Assembly: GCF_021129235.1 (NCBI RefSeq)
Contig: NZ_JAJOMA010000004.1
Location: 62,001 to 126,000, forward strand
DNA length: 64,000 nucleotides
DNA from: Kineosporia mesophila
GTDB lineage: Bacteria > Actinomycetota > Actinomycetes > Actinomycetales > Kineosporiaceae
Direction of reading: 5' to 3'
In this document: positions 7,556 through 16,193 of the stretch, piece by piece
Position numbering within the stretch: the first letter of the stretch is position 1
Layout: the number at the start of each line of letters is the position of its first letter
Program-made: the position numbers and the translations under genes
The notes under the pieces: model-generated
What the model was told of the DNA's origin: nothing
The model's database searches: none
Seen by the model: the letters and a program-made list of their open reading frames with translations, nothing else

Positions 7556-10182
7556 CAGGCGAACTCCTCGCTGTAACGGCCGGGCGACACGAACGGCACG
7601 ATCAGGTCCTCGCGGTCCTCGTGCCGGTCGATCAGCAGGGCCCGGTTGTGCCGGGGCTGCCAGCGCAGGTTCGCCCGGCCGAGCAGGAGGCCCACCTCGT
7701 TGCCCTTCACGTTCAGGGCGACCAGGCCGGCCACGTCGTCCTTGCCCGTGGACCCCAGGTCGTCGCTGAGACGCCGCACGCCGCGCCACCAGCCGAAGAT
7801 GTGCACCCCGGAGGCCGGGCCCTCCCGCAGGATCGTGCGGAAGTCGTCGATACCCGCGGCCCGGCCGGGCTTCTTCTGCCGGAGCGAGGAGGCGGCCGCG
7901 TCGGCGCCGTAGACGAACAGGTAGTTGGGCCGCATCCGGTCGGGCGGGGTGTTCGCGAACTTCCGCAGCAGCTCGCGGTACTCGGGCAGGCGCAACATCT
8001 CGGCCCGGTGCCCGGCACGCTGCAGCCGTTGCTCGAGGATGAAGACGTCTTCCTCGGCCGACCCGATCAGGCTGACCAGGTGGAAACTGGCCTCGCCGGG
8101 CTCGTGCTGCTGGGCCAGGCTGATCGCGGCCGAGGCGAGCACGTCGGCGCCGACCGCCGAGGTGCCGAGCACTCCCAGGTGACGGCCGGGTGAGGAGTCG
8201 AGCGGGAAGCCGGCCGACGACAGGCCCACGTCGACCTGGCGGCCGACCAGCGCGACCTTGCGGCGGCGGCCGGTGGCGCGGCGCGGGGGCGGCGGGGCCT
8301 CGTCCACCGAGTACTCGGCGTACCCGATGAAGACCGCGGGCGGCGGGGAGCCGGGGGTGCGCATTTCCCACATCCGGTGCCGCAGCGCGTGCAGGCTGGA
8401 CGCGTCCGCGTCGGGGAACCGGGCCCGGCGGTTGGCGCTGGCCACCCCGGCGGCGTGGTTGAGCACGACCTGGCCGATCGGCAGTGCGGCCGCGGCGTCG
8501 TTCATCGCGTTCAGGATGCCGCCGCCCCCCGACAACGCGACCCGCATGCCGAACTGCCCGAACACCGACGTGCTCTTGCCGAAGAGCGACTCGATGCCGG
8601 AGACCGACTGGCTGGCCATGATCAGGTGGATGCCGTAGGACCGGCCCTTGCGGGCGATCTCCTCCAGCAGGGCGACCGAGCGCTTGGCCGTGTCGTCGGT
8701 GCCCTTGAGCAGCACGTGGAACTCGTCGATCACGGTGAGGATGCGCGGCAGCGCCACGTCGGGCCGGGAGGTGCGCAGCTGGGCCAGGTTGGTGACGCCG
8801 GCCTTCTTCATCGCGGCGGCCCGGCGGCTCATCTCGCGCACCAGCTCGGCCAGTACGGCCAGGCCGTACTCCCGGTCGGACTCCACCCCGACGGTGCGCG
8901 CGTGCGGCACCCAGGTCGGGTCGATCTCGGTCGGGATGAACTCCGAGAACGACACGCCCTCCTTGAAGTCCAGCAGGTAGAGCGCCAGCTCGTCGGGTGA
9001 GTAGCGGGCGGCCAGGCCGTAGAGGATGTCGAGCAGGAACACCGTCTTGCCGGAGCCGGTGCGGCCCGCGACCAGCCAGTGCGGGGTCTGGTCGTCGAGC
9101 GAGACCACCGCGTCGCCCCGGCCGATGCGGCCCACCAGCGTGGTCAGCCCGGTGATCGACGACTCGGTCCAGAGTCGCTCGGGCACCAGGTCGTCGAACA
9201 GCAGCGCGCCGTCGGACTCGGCCTTGGCCGCGACCCGGCGGCACAGCTCGTCGATCAGGCCGGGCGGGGGCGGGGAGTCGAGTGTGACCGTGGCGTTGAG
9301 TGCGCGGCCCTCGGCTCCGAAGCTCTCCAGCGGCGGGTCGCCGACCCGGAAGTGCCCGTGCGAGGAGGGGTCGGCGGTGATCATCGTGGTGCGTTCCAGC
9401 GGCACGGCCTTGTCCCACGCCGACCGGGACCGGCTCGGGCTCCCCCAGCCGGTCAGCAGCAGGTGCACGCGGGCGGCCGGGCCGGCGTGCGAGAGGGCCG
9501 CGATCCGGGAGTAGTCGCTGCGGGTGCAGCTCGCGGGCAGCGCGGCGGTCACCACGACGAGTACGTCGGGCGACGGGTTCAGGCCCGCCTGCACCTGTTT
9601 CACCTGTTCCTCAGCCTCGGTGAGCAGCTCGCGGAACTCGTCCAGGTCGCTGACTGGCTCGTTCATCACGCCGGCGGGCACCAGCGGGTGGAACGGTGCC
9701 AGGGGGGCGCCGAGGGCACCCCCGTCGACGGCGAGCAGGCGCAGCTGACCGGCCGGGAAAGCCGCCACCAGCCGGGTGATGATGCTGCGCAGGAGCCCGG
9801 CGACGGCCGGGTCGCGGGCGTCGGTGTCGATCGCGATGTGGCCGACCCCGGTGAACGGGACGATCACCGGGAACCCGACGCCGGGCAGGGGCTGCGCGTC
9901 GCCGATCCGGATCATCGCCGGGTCGCCGGCCCGGGCGGAGTGCTCCAGGGGAAAACGCTGCTCCCCGATCACCGCCCAGGGTGCCCCCAGCCACTGCGGG
10001 GCGGCGTCAGCCGCGGCCCGCTCCAGCCGGGCCGCCAGCGCGGTCTGCTGCTGGGCCGACTCGGCGCTGTGCGTCGACTCCGCCTCGAGCCGGTCGAGAC
10101 GCTCGCGCACCGCATCGAGCAGCCCCTCGGCCTGCCGGTGCGTGTTGACGGCCCGTCCGAACAGCGTCTTCGCGCTGACCAC
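7555..10182 (-). CDS. FtsK/SpoIIIE-type ATPase of unknown role
   Basis: The 875-residue protein has a coiled-coil N-terminus, a Rossmann-like region without a P-loop, and a central FtsK/SpoIIIE ATPase with Walker A GRTGSGKT at 373-380 and Walker B ILTVIDEFHVLL at about 482-493. A C-terminal RecA-like domain lacks a P-loop (SSPGRHLGVLGTSAVG). It has no N-terminal membrane helices and no FtsK gamma DNA-reading domain, so it is not the divisome translocase. A repeated-ATPase layout with one degenerate copy recalls EccC of type VII secretion and HerA/FtsK-like pumps. GTG 10182 is chosen because GGAGG lies 8 nt upstream. It is translationally coupled to the membrane protein that follows. Whether it moves DNA or protein is unknown. 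Confidence 0.8.
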   Translation of the reverse strand: MVSAKTLFGRAVNTHRQAEGLLDAVRERLDRLEAESTHSAESAQQQTALAARLERAAADAAPQWLGAPWAVIGEQRFPLEHSARAGDPAMIRIGDAQPLPGVGFPVIVPFTGVGHIAIDTDARDPAVAGLLRSIITRLVAAFPAGQLRLLAVDGGALGAPLAPFHPLVPAGVMNEPVSDLDEFRELLTEAEEQVKQVQAGLNPSPDVLVVVTAALPASCTRSDYSRIAALSHAGPAARVHLLLTGWGSPSRSRSAWDKAVPLERTTMITADPSSHGHFRVGDPPLESFGAEGRALNATVTLDSPPPPGLIDELCRRVAAKAESDGALLFDDLVPERLWTESSITGLTTLVGRIGRGDAVVSLDDQTPHWLVAGRTGSGKTVFLLDILYGLAARYSPDELALYLLDFKEGVSFSEFIPTEIDPTWVPHARTVGVESDREYGLAVLAELVREMSRRAAAMKKAGVTNLAQLRTSRPDVALPRILTVIDEFHVLLKGTDDTAKRSVALLEEIARKGRSYGIHLIMASQSVSGIESLFGKSTSVFGQFGMRVALSGGGGILNAMNDAAAALPIGQVVLNHAAGVASANRRARFPDADASSLHALRHRMWEMRTPGSPPPAVFIGYAEYSVDEAPPPPRRATGRRRKVALVGRQVDVGLSSAGFPLDSSPGRHLGVLGTSAVGADVLASAAISLAQQHEPGEASFHLVSLIGSAEEDVFILEQRLQRAGHRAEMLRLPEYRELLRKFANTPPDRMRPNYLFVYGADAAASSLRQKKPGRAAGIDDFRTILREGPASGVHIFGWWRGVRRLSDDLGSTGKDDVAGLVALNVKGNEVGLLLGRANLRWQPRHNRALLIDRHEDREDLIVPFVSPGRYSEEFA

Positions 10183-10283
10183 CGAGTGATCCTCCGAAAT
10201 GTGACCGTACCGAGCCCAGGTGTGCCCAAGTGTCACGAACCACGATAGGCGGTACGGCGATCACCGAGCACCCGGAAGTGGCG

Positions 10284-12416
10284 CTAAGCGGACTCCCACG
10301 GCGCCCCGGACAGCACGGACAGCACGTCGTCCCCCCATTTCTGCAGCTTGACGGCCCCCACGCCGGGCACCCGGGCGAGTTCGCCGGGCTCGGACGGGTT
10401 CGCCTCGGCGATGGCCATCAGCGTGGCGTCGGTGAAGATCACGTAGGCGGGCACCCGGGTCACCTCGGCGGCGGCCGCGCGCCAGTCGCGCAGGCTCTGC
10501 AGCGTCTGCTCGTCGTACCCGGTCGGGCAGGACGAGCAGCGGCCGACCTTGCGCTCCACCGCCCCGGTCAGCGACCGGCCGCAGATCTTGCACAGGGCCG
10601 GCGGCGGGCGGTGCGCGGCGGCGGCCCGGGCCTCCTGCGGCTCGCGCACCTTCTGCGCCCGCCGGGAGACGGTGTCCGCACCGGCCTCGGGGAACAGTCC
10701 GTCGAGGAACCGCGAGGGGTTACGGCTCGCCCGGCCCCCGGGGTTGCGCGACCGGGCCCAGGACAGGTGCAGGTGCTCGCGGGCCCGGGTGATGCCGACG
10801 TAGAACAGCCGGCGCTCCTCCTCCACCGCGTCCCAGTTCTCGGCGAACGAGATCGGCATCAGGCCCTCGGACACCCCGATCAGGAAGACCGCGTCCCACT
10901 CCAGGCCCTTCGCGGCGTGCAGCGAGGCCAGCGTGACGCCCTCGACGGCCGGGGCGTGCTGGGCCGAGGCGCGCTCGTCCAGCTCGGTCACCAGGTCGGA
11001 GAGGGTGGCGTCGGAACGCGCCGCCTGCATGTCGTCGGCGAGCGCGACCAGGGCCTGCAACGACTCCCAGCGTTCGCGCACCCCACCGGCCTGGACCCCG
11101 GTGGGGGCCGCCGGCGTCCATCCGCAGTGCGACAGGACGTCGCGCACCGACTCGCCCAGGGTGCCGTCGCCGAGCCCGCCGCGCGCCGAGCCGCGGATCA
11201 GCATGACCGCCTCGCGCACCTCCTTGCGGGCCCAGAAGCGCTCGCCGCCGCGCAGCACGTAGGCCAGGCCGGCGTCGGCCAGAGCCTGCTCCATCTGCTC
11301 GGACTGCGAGTTGGTGCGGAAGAGCACGGCGATCTCGCGCATCCGCACTCCGTCCTCGAGCAGCGCGCTCACCTGCTTGACCACGGCCGCAGCCTCCGCG
11401 GCGTCGTCGTCGTGGCTGCTCAGGCGGGGTGCCGGGCCGGCCTCGCGCTGCGAGCGCAGTTCCAGGGGGGCGGGGCCGGAGGTCTTCACCCGGCGGGCGA
11501 GCAGCCGGTTGGCCAGGGCCACGATCTGCGGGGTGGAGCGGTAGTCGCGTACCAGACGCACCACGGTGGCGTCGGGGTAGGTGTGCTGGAAGGTCATCAG
11601 GTGCTCGGGCGAGGCGCCGGTGAAGGAGTAGATGGTCTGGCTGGGGTCGCCGACCACGCACAGCTCCTTGCGGTCGCCCAGCCACTGGCTGAGCAGGCGC
11701 TGCTGGAGGGCGGAGACGTCCTGGTACTCGTCCACCACGAAGTGCCGGTACTGGCCGCGCACCTCGTTCGCCACGTGCGGGTAGCTCTCGATCAGCCCGG
11801 CCATGAGCAGCAGTACGTCTTCGAAGTCGATCACGCCGCGGTCGGTCTTGGCCTCTTCGTAGACCTGGATCAGCCGGGAGACGCTCTCGACGCCGAAGCC
11901 GCCCGGCTCGCCCCGGCCGGCCGTGCGGGCGGCCTTGACGTAGCTCTCGGGAGTGAGCAGCGAGACCTTCGACCACTCGATCTCGGCGGCCAGGTCGCGC
12001 ACGGCGGCGCGGTCGACGGTGAGCCGCAGGCGGGACGCGGCGTCGGCGACCATGCGGGCCTTGTGCTCGAGCAGTTCCGGCGGGCGGCCGCCGATCACGC
12101 GGGGGAAGAAGTAGCCGAGCTGGCGCAGGGCCGCGGCGTGGAAGGTGCGGGCCTGGACGCCGCCGACGCCGAGCTGGCGCAGGCGGGTGCGCATCTCGCC
12201 GGCCGCGCGGGCGGTGAAGGTGACGGCGAGAACCTGCTGCGGTTTGTAGACGCCGGAGTGCACGCCGTAGGCGATGCGGTGGGTGATGGCGCGGGTCTTG
12301 CCGGTGCCGGCCCCGGCCAGTACGCAGACCGGGCCCCGCACGGCGAGGGCGACCTCACGTTGTTCGGGGTCCAGCCCGGCGAGCATGCCGTCGGCGCCGT
12401 GGGCTGGGTTGGTCAT
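10284..12416 (-). CDS. uvrD2: ATP-dependent DNA helicase UvrD2
   Basis: This 710-residue superfamily 1A helicase has Walker A AGAGTGKT at 34-41, the DEYQD Walker B box, the GDPSQTIYSF motif and the C-terminal motif VTLASLHAAKGLEW. After the motor come a tetracysteine element (CKICG and CSSC) and an HRDC domain (residues about 630-705). That combination defines UvrD2, the essential actinobacterial helicase, as opposed to UvrD1. It should unwind 3'-tailed DNA in repair. The ATG at 12416 has no ribosome-binding site but lies 6 nt after GAGACT, so it may be leaderless. The gene diverges from mycoredoxin, exactly as in mycobacteria (Rv3198c/Rv3198A, from memory). Confidence 0.94.
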   Translation of the reverse strand: MTNPAHGADGMLAGLDPEQREVALAVRGPVCVLAGAGTGKTRAITHRIAYGVHSGVYKPQQVLAVTFTARAAGEMRTRLRQLGVGGVQARTFHAAALRQLGYFFPRVIGGRPPELLEHKARMVADAASRLRLTVDRAAVRDLAAEIEWSKVSLLTPESYVKAARTAGRGEPGGFGVESVSRLIQVYEEAKTDRGVIDFEDVLLLMAGLIESYPHVANEVRGQYRHFVVDEYQDVSALQQRLLSQWLGDRKELCVVGDPSQTIYSFTGASPEHLMTFQHTYPDATVVRLVRDYRSTPQIVALANRLLARRVKTSGPAPLELRSQREAGPAPRLSSHDDDAAEAAAVVKQVSALLEDGVRMREIAVLFRTNSQSEQMEQALADAGLAYVLRGGERFWARKEVREAVMLIRGSARGGLGDGTLGESVRDVLSHCGWTPAAPTGVQAGGVRERWESLQALVALADDMQAARSDATLSDLVTELDERASAQHAPAVEGVTLASLHAAKGLEWDAVFLIGVSEGLMPISFAENWDAVEEERRLFYVGITRAREHLHLSWARSRNPGGRASRNPSRFLDGLFPEAGADTVSRRAQKVREPQEARAAAAHRPPPALCKICGRSLTGAVERKVGRCSSCPTGYDEQTLQSLRDWRAAAAEVTRVPAYVIFTDATLMAIAEANPSEPGELARVPGVGAVKLQKWGDDVLSVLSGAPWESA

Positions 12417-12516
12417 CGGTGCAGTCTCTCAGCCGGGCCCGGCCACCGGGAACACAGCCCCGGGTGGCGATGTTGAGAGCTCGACGAGTTAGGCGAAGGA
12501 CCTGAGGAAGGTTGCG

Positions 12517-12777
12517 ATGGAGACCCCGGCACCCGGCACGATCACCATGTTCAGCACCACCTGGTGCGGCTACTGCAATCGGCTGAAGAAGCAGCTCGAC
12601 CGTGATGGCATCGGCTACACCGAGGTCAACATCGAAGAGGTGCCCGACGCCGCCGAGTACGTGATGTCGGTCAACGGTGGCAACCAGACCGTGCCGACCG
12701 TGGTCTTCCCGGACGGCAGCGCCGCGACCAACCCCTCGCTGGCCGAGGTCAAGTCGCGCCTCGTCCCGACTGCCTGA
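12517..12777 (+). CDS. mrx1: Mycoredoxin (glutaredoxin-like)
   Basis: The 86-residue protein has a thioredoxin fold with a CGYC active site at 17-20, the TVPTVVFPDG cis-proline loop and a C-terminal helix. The length and sequence match mycoredoxin-1, which reduces mycothiol mixed disulfides with electrons from mycothiol and mycothione reductase. The start is well set by GAGGAAGG 6 nt upstream of the ATG. It diverges from uvrD2 and is followed directly by a uridine-kinase-like frame. It should act in the cytoplasm in redox homeostasis, which fits the redox-responsive whiB7 nearby. Confidence 0.93.
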   Translation: METPAPGTITMFSTTWCGYCNRLKKQLDRDGIGYTEVNIEEVPDAAEYVMSVNGGNQTVPTVVFPDGSAATNPSLAEVKSRLVPTA

Positions 12778-12863
12778 GTCCCCTGACTCTTCGGGAGCTC
12801 GCCGAGCACGTCGTCCGGCAGCTGATCGCGCTGTCGGGCGACGGCCGGCGGCTGCGCCTCGGC

Positions 12864-13403
12864 GTGGACGGGCCGGTCGAGGCGGACACCGCCCGGCTGG
12901 CCGACGCGATCGCGCAGGAGCTGGAGAACAGCGCCGTGCCGGTCGCCCGGGTGAGCGCGAAGGACTTCCTGCGCGGGCGCTCGGTGCGGCTGGAGTACGG
13001 GCGCGAGGACCCGGACGCGGTCTACGACCTGTACTACGACTTCCCGGCGCTGCGCCGGGAGGTGCTCGACGCGTTGCTGCCGGACGGGCGCCACACCTGG
13101 CTGCCCCGGTTGCGCGATCCGCACACCGACCGCTCGGTGCGCACGCCCCCTCAACCCGCTCCTGCGGGCACCGTGGCCGTCGTGGACGGCCGGTTCCTGG
13201 CCCGCGACGACATCCGCGAGGCGTTCGATCTGGTCGTGCATCTCGACGTCTCGGTCAATGCCTTAGGACGCCGGTTACCTCCGGAGGAGGCCGCCCGCGT
13301 CACGGGTGCGTGGTCGCGGTACCTGGCGGACGCCGAGCCGGCGAAGCACGCCGATCTCGTCGCCCGCTTCGATCATCCGGACCGGCCCGCCCTGCGGCCG
13401 TGA
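12864..13403 (+). CDS. Uridine-kinase-like protein with degenerate P-loop
   Basis: At 179 residues from GTG 12864, the protein resembles actinobacterial uridine-kinase-like NTPases (LYYDFPALRREVLDALLP, a VAVVDGRFL strand, FDLVVHLDVSV). Where the family has a GxxGxGKST loop, this one reads VDGPVEADTARLADAIA, so the lysine and serine that bind phosphate are missing. The homologous frame continues upstream to about 12783 (TLRELAEHVVRQL...), but no ATG, GTG or TTG is available there. Either a CTG start at 12783 is used, coupled to the mycoredoxin stop 6 nt earlier, or the N-terminus has been lost. It is probably not an active kinase. Confidence 0.6.
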   Translation: MDGPVEADTARLADAIAQELENSAVPVARVSAKDFLRGRSVRLEYGREDPDAVYDLYYDFPALRREVLDALLPDGRHTWLPRLRDPHTDRSVRTPPQPAPAGTVAVVDGRFLARDDIREAFDLVVHLDVSVNALGRRLPPEEAARVTGAWSRYLADAEPAKHADLVARFDHPDRPALRP

Positions 13404-13435
13404 GCGCGAGGTGACAACCTCGTCTTCAATTCGTG

Positions 13436-14350
13436 TCACCAACCCGAGGGGTCATCGGGAATCGCCGCGCCGTACCAGTTCTCGATGAGCCGCCGGGCGA
13501 TCGACACGGCCGGGGGCAGCACCAGCGTGCCTGCCTTGATGTCGGCCTGCAGCTCGTCGCGGCTCCACCAGCGCGCTTCGGCGATCTCCACCTCGTCGAC
13601 CTTGATCTCGCTGCCGAGCGCCCGGCCGTGGAAACCGAGCATCAGGGACGACGGGAACGGCCAGGGCTGGCTGCCCCGGTACTGCACCTCCCCGACCACC
13701 ACACCGGCCTCCTCGGCCACTTCCCGGCGGACCGCGTCCTCCAGCGACTCGCCCGGCTCGACGAACCCGGCGAGCGTCGAGTAACGGTTCTCCGGCCAGC
13801 TCGCCTGACGGCCCAGCAGCAGGCGGTCATCCTGATCGGCGATCGACATGATCACCGCGGGATCGGTGCGCGGGTAGTGCTCACGGAGGCACTCGGGGCA
13901 CTGCCGGACCCACCCGCCCTGCGCGACACCGGTGGCGGCGCCGCAGTTCGAGCAGTGGGTGTGGAAGGTGTGCCAGGCCGTCAGCGCGACCGCGGTGGTG
14001 AAGATGCCCGCGCCGGTGTCGTCGAGCAGCGAGCCGACCTCCCGCAGCGAGGCCCAGCGCACTCCCTCGGGCACCGCCGGGCGCTCGGACACGGACAGCG
14101 CCAGGTAGTCGCGACCGTCGCCGTCGGTACCCAGGAAGAACTGCTGGCCGTCGGTTTTCAGGTTCAGCACGGATTCCACGGGCCACAGCAGCACGGTCGG
14201 CGCGTCGGTCACCGCGGTCTCGCCCTCGTGGAACAGCGCGACCCGGGTCCGGGGGTCGTCGAGCAGGCTGTCGATCAGGCCGGGATCCGCCCGGCGGTGG
14301 GCCGCCCGGTCGAGCGTGGAACGGGACAGGGCGAGACGCTCCAATGACAT
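13436..14350 (-). CDS. nudC: NAD(+) diphosphatase / RNA decapping hydrolase NudC
   Basis: The 304-residue Nudix hydrolase has an N-terminal domain and a four-cysteine zinc ribbon (C133, C136, C151, C154). The Nudix box starts GFVEPGES at about 195 and contains REVAEEAG, and SQPWPFPSSLM, the NudC signature, lies near 228-238. It hydrolyses NADH to NMNH and AMP and removes NAD caps from RNA. The family is normally about 260-315 residues. The ATG has no ribosome-binding site; TAGGGT lies 6 nt upstream, so the mRNA is predicted to be leaderless. It diverges from the phosphotransferase gene across only 39 bp. It occupies the position of Rv3199c beside mycoredoxin. Confidence 0.94.
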   Translation of the reverse strand: MSLERLALSRSTLDRAAHRRADPGLIDSLLDDPRTRVALFHEGETAVTDAPTVLLWPVESVLNLKTDGQQFFLGTDGDGRDYLALSVSERPAVPEGVRWASLREVGSLLDDTGAGIFTTAVALTAWHTFHTHCSNCGAATGVAQGGWVRQCPECLREHYPRTDPAVIMSIADQDDRLLLGRQASWPENRYSTLAGFVEPGESLEDAVRREVAEEAGVVVGEVQYRGSQPWPFPSSLMLGFHGRALGSEIKVDEVEIAEARWWSRDELQADIKAGTLVLPPAVSIARRLIENWYGAAIPDDPSGW

Positions 14351-14356
14351 AGCCGC

Positions 14357-14383
14357 ACCCTAATCGGGATCCGCGGTTACGGT
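14357..14383. promoter_or_regulatory. Divergent leaderless promoter pair
   Basis: The minus-strand TAGGGT (14362-14357) is 6 nt before the nudC ATG. The plus-strand TACGGT (14378-14383) is 6 nt before GTG 14390. With just 39 bp between the start codons, the two promoters must overlap and could interfere with each other. Confidence 0.6.
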
Positions 14384-14389
14384 GGTCGG

Positions 14390-15301
14390 GTGCCCTCCCG
14401 ATCGCCCCTCTCCCTGGCCGCACTGGCCTCGGCCGCCGTCAACGGCCTGGAACCGATGCGCACGCAGACCCTCGACGCCACCGCCGACGACGTCGACACC
14501 GCCCTGATCGAGGACAATCTGAGCCGGCACTGGGTGGTGCGGGCCCCGCGCACCGACGTGGCCGGGATGCGCCTGGACGCGGAGTCGCAGCTCGTCGGCA
14601 AATTGCGCTCCTGGGTGCCGTTCGGCCTGCCCGAGGCCGAGGGTGTCGCCCCGCTGCGCAACGGCGGGCGCGCCCTGGTGCACCGCCGGCTGCCCGGACG
14701 GGCCGTGCGTCCTCTCGAACTGCTGCACCGCCCGGCCCTGGCCGCCTCGTACGGCGAGGCGATCGCGGCCATCCACAACCTGCCCACCCACCTGGCCGAG
14801 GAGGCCGGGATGCCGGTCTACACGGCCGAGGAGTACCGGTTCCGCCGGCTGGCCGAGCTCGACCGGGTCGCGGCCACCGGCCTCACCCCGGTGCGGCTGC
14901 TGACCCGCTGGGAACACGCCGTCGAAGAGGTCGGCGCCTGGCGTTTCGTGCCCTGCGTGGTGCACGGCGACCTGGCCGGCGACAACGTGCTGGCCGAGGG
15001 CGAGAAGGTCACCGGGGTGATGGAGTGGTCGGAGACCCGGGTCGCCGATCCCGCCGACGACCTGGCCTGGGTCTCGATCGGCGCGACCGAGCCGGCCATG
15101 CGCCCGGTCTTCGCGGCCTACACCGCCGCCCGCAGCGAACCGGTGGACACCGACCTGGTGCGCCGCGCGCGGCTGTCCGGCGAGTTCGCGATCGCCCGCT
15201 GGCTGCTGCACGGCGTGCACAGCAACGACGCGGGCATCGTGGACGACGCCGTCCAGATGCTCGCCGACCTGGAGGCCGGAGTCGGTGACGAACCCTGGTG
15301 A
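14390..15301 (+). CDS. APH-fold phosphotransferase
   Basis: The 303-residue protein has the aminoglycoside/macrolide phosphotransferase fold. The Brenner motif HGDLAGDNVL near residues 193-202 supplies the catalytic Asp and Asn. GVMEWSETRVADPADDLAWV replaces the usual IDW(E/D) metal site, and the N-terminal WVVRAPR strand takes the place of the nucleotide-lysine strand. Relatives are annotated as macrolide 2'-phosphotransferases, but chromosomal copies in actinobacteria often lack proven resistance activity. Its closeness to whiB7 makes a resistance role attractive, yet its promoter lacks the WhiB7 AT-rich element. The start is GTG 14390 behind TACGGT with a 6-nt gap. It overlaps the next gene by 17 nt. 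Confidence 0.78.
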   Translation: MPSRSPLSLAALASAAVNGLEPMRTQTLDATADDVDTALIEDNLSRHWVVRAPRTDVAGMRLDAESQLVGKLRSWVPFGLPEAEGVAPLRNGGRALVHRRLPGRAVRPLELLHRPALAASYGEAIAAIHNLPTHLAEEAGMPVYTAEEYRFRRLAELDRVAATGLTPVRLLTRWEHAVEEVGAWRFVPCVVHGDLAGDNVLAEGEKVTGVMEWSETRVADPADDLAWVSIGATEPAMRPVFAAYTAARSEPVDTDLVRRARLSGEFAIARWLLHGVHSNDAGIVDDAVQMLADLEAGVGDEPW

Positions 15302-16073
15302 GAGCCTGCGCCTGGCCTCGCTGAACCTGTTCTCCGGGCGCACGGCCCAGGGGGTCGCGGCCGGCACCGAGGCATTGTCCGCGGCGGCCGTGACGCTCGA
15401 CGTCGACGTGCTCGCCTGCCAGGAGGTCGACCTCGGCCAGGCCCGCTCCGGTCTCGACCACACCTCGGTTCTGGCCGCGGCCCTGGACACCCGGTGGGCC
15501 CGTTTCGAGCCGACCGTCCTGGGGACGCCCGGGGAGACCTGGGTGCCCTACTCCGGCGGCCCGGTGGACGGGCCCGCCTACGGAATCTGCCTGATCTCCC
15601 GCATTCAGGTGCTCACCTGGCACACGCTGACCATGGAACCGGCCCGCGGCCGCTTCCCCCTCCCGGTGCCCGGCCGGCCCCCGCGCCTGGTCTGGCTGAA
15701 GGACGAGCCCCGGGTGGCACTCGCCGCGCGGCTCGCGAACGGCGTCACCGTGGTGTGCACCCACCTGTCGTTCGTGCCCGGGGTGAACGTGCGTCAGCTG
15801 CGCCGCCTGCGGACCTGGGTGGCGGAGTTCGCCGACGGCCCGGTGGTGGTGCTCGGCGACCTCAACCTGCCGCCGCTGCCGGTCCGGGCCCTCACCGGCT
15901 GGACGCCCCTGGTGAACACGCCGACCTTTCCCGGGTGGCGGCCGGGTGTGCAGCTCGACCACGTGCTCGGGGTGGGCCTGCCGCCCGGCACCCGGGCCCG
16001 GGGAGCGGGCGTCGCGGACCTTCCGGTGGGCGACCACCGTGCCGTTCGGGTAGTTCTCGACCTGCCGGGCTGA
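15285..16073 (+). CDS. Endonuclease/exonuclease/phosphatase-family protein
   Basis: The 262-residue protein has the EEP fold with its catalytic set largely intact. It shows the N-terminal LASLNLFSGR (Asn), the LACQEVD glutamate, the VVVLGDLNLPP Asp/Asn pair, VCTHLSF, and a final PVGDHRAVRV Asp-His. Such Mg-dependent enzymes hydrolyse phosphodiesters or phosphomonoesters in nucleic acids, inositol phosphates or lipids; the substrate cannot be told here. No signal peptide is present, so it should be cytoplasmic. The GTG start lies 17 nt inside the APH-fold gene, so translation is coupled. A second, degraded EEP protein lies at 29423-30817. Confidence 0.85.
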   Translation: MTNPGESLRLASLNLFSGRTAQGVAAGTEALSAAAVTLDVDVLACQEVDLGQARSGLDHTSVLAAALDTRWARFEPTVLGTPGETWVPYSGGPVDGPAYGICLISRIQVLTWHTLTMEPARGRFPLPVPGRPPRLVWLKDEPRVALAARLANGVTVVCTHLSFVPGVNVRQLRRLRTWVAEFADGPVVVLGDLNLPPLPVRALTGWTPLVNTPTFPGWRPGVQLDHVLGVGLPPGTRARGAGVADLPVGDHRAVRVVLDLPG

Positions 16074-16180
16074 CCGTTCCCGGGTGAGTTTCGGCCCTGG
16101 CGGGGTCTTTGCCCGGCCGTTCGACATGCTCTGACATCGTTCTGACAGTGGCCGTGATCCGGGCGTTCAGACCCGGTGGG

Positions 16181-16186
16181 TAGGGT
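16181..16186 (+). promoter_or_regulatory. -10 box of leaderless galE
   Basis: TAGGGT lies 7 nt before the galE ATG at 16194, and there is no ribosome-binding site. This predicts transcription starting at the A of the ATG. Confidence 0.6.
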
Positions 16187-16193
16187 TGCCGAT

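Noticed and set aside
10230-12476. 748-codon plus-strand open frame antisense to uvrD2
   Set aside because: It is a mirror of UvrD2 coding, with low-complexity AGG/HG repeats and no start signal.
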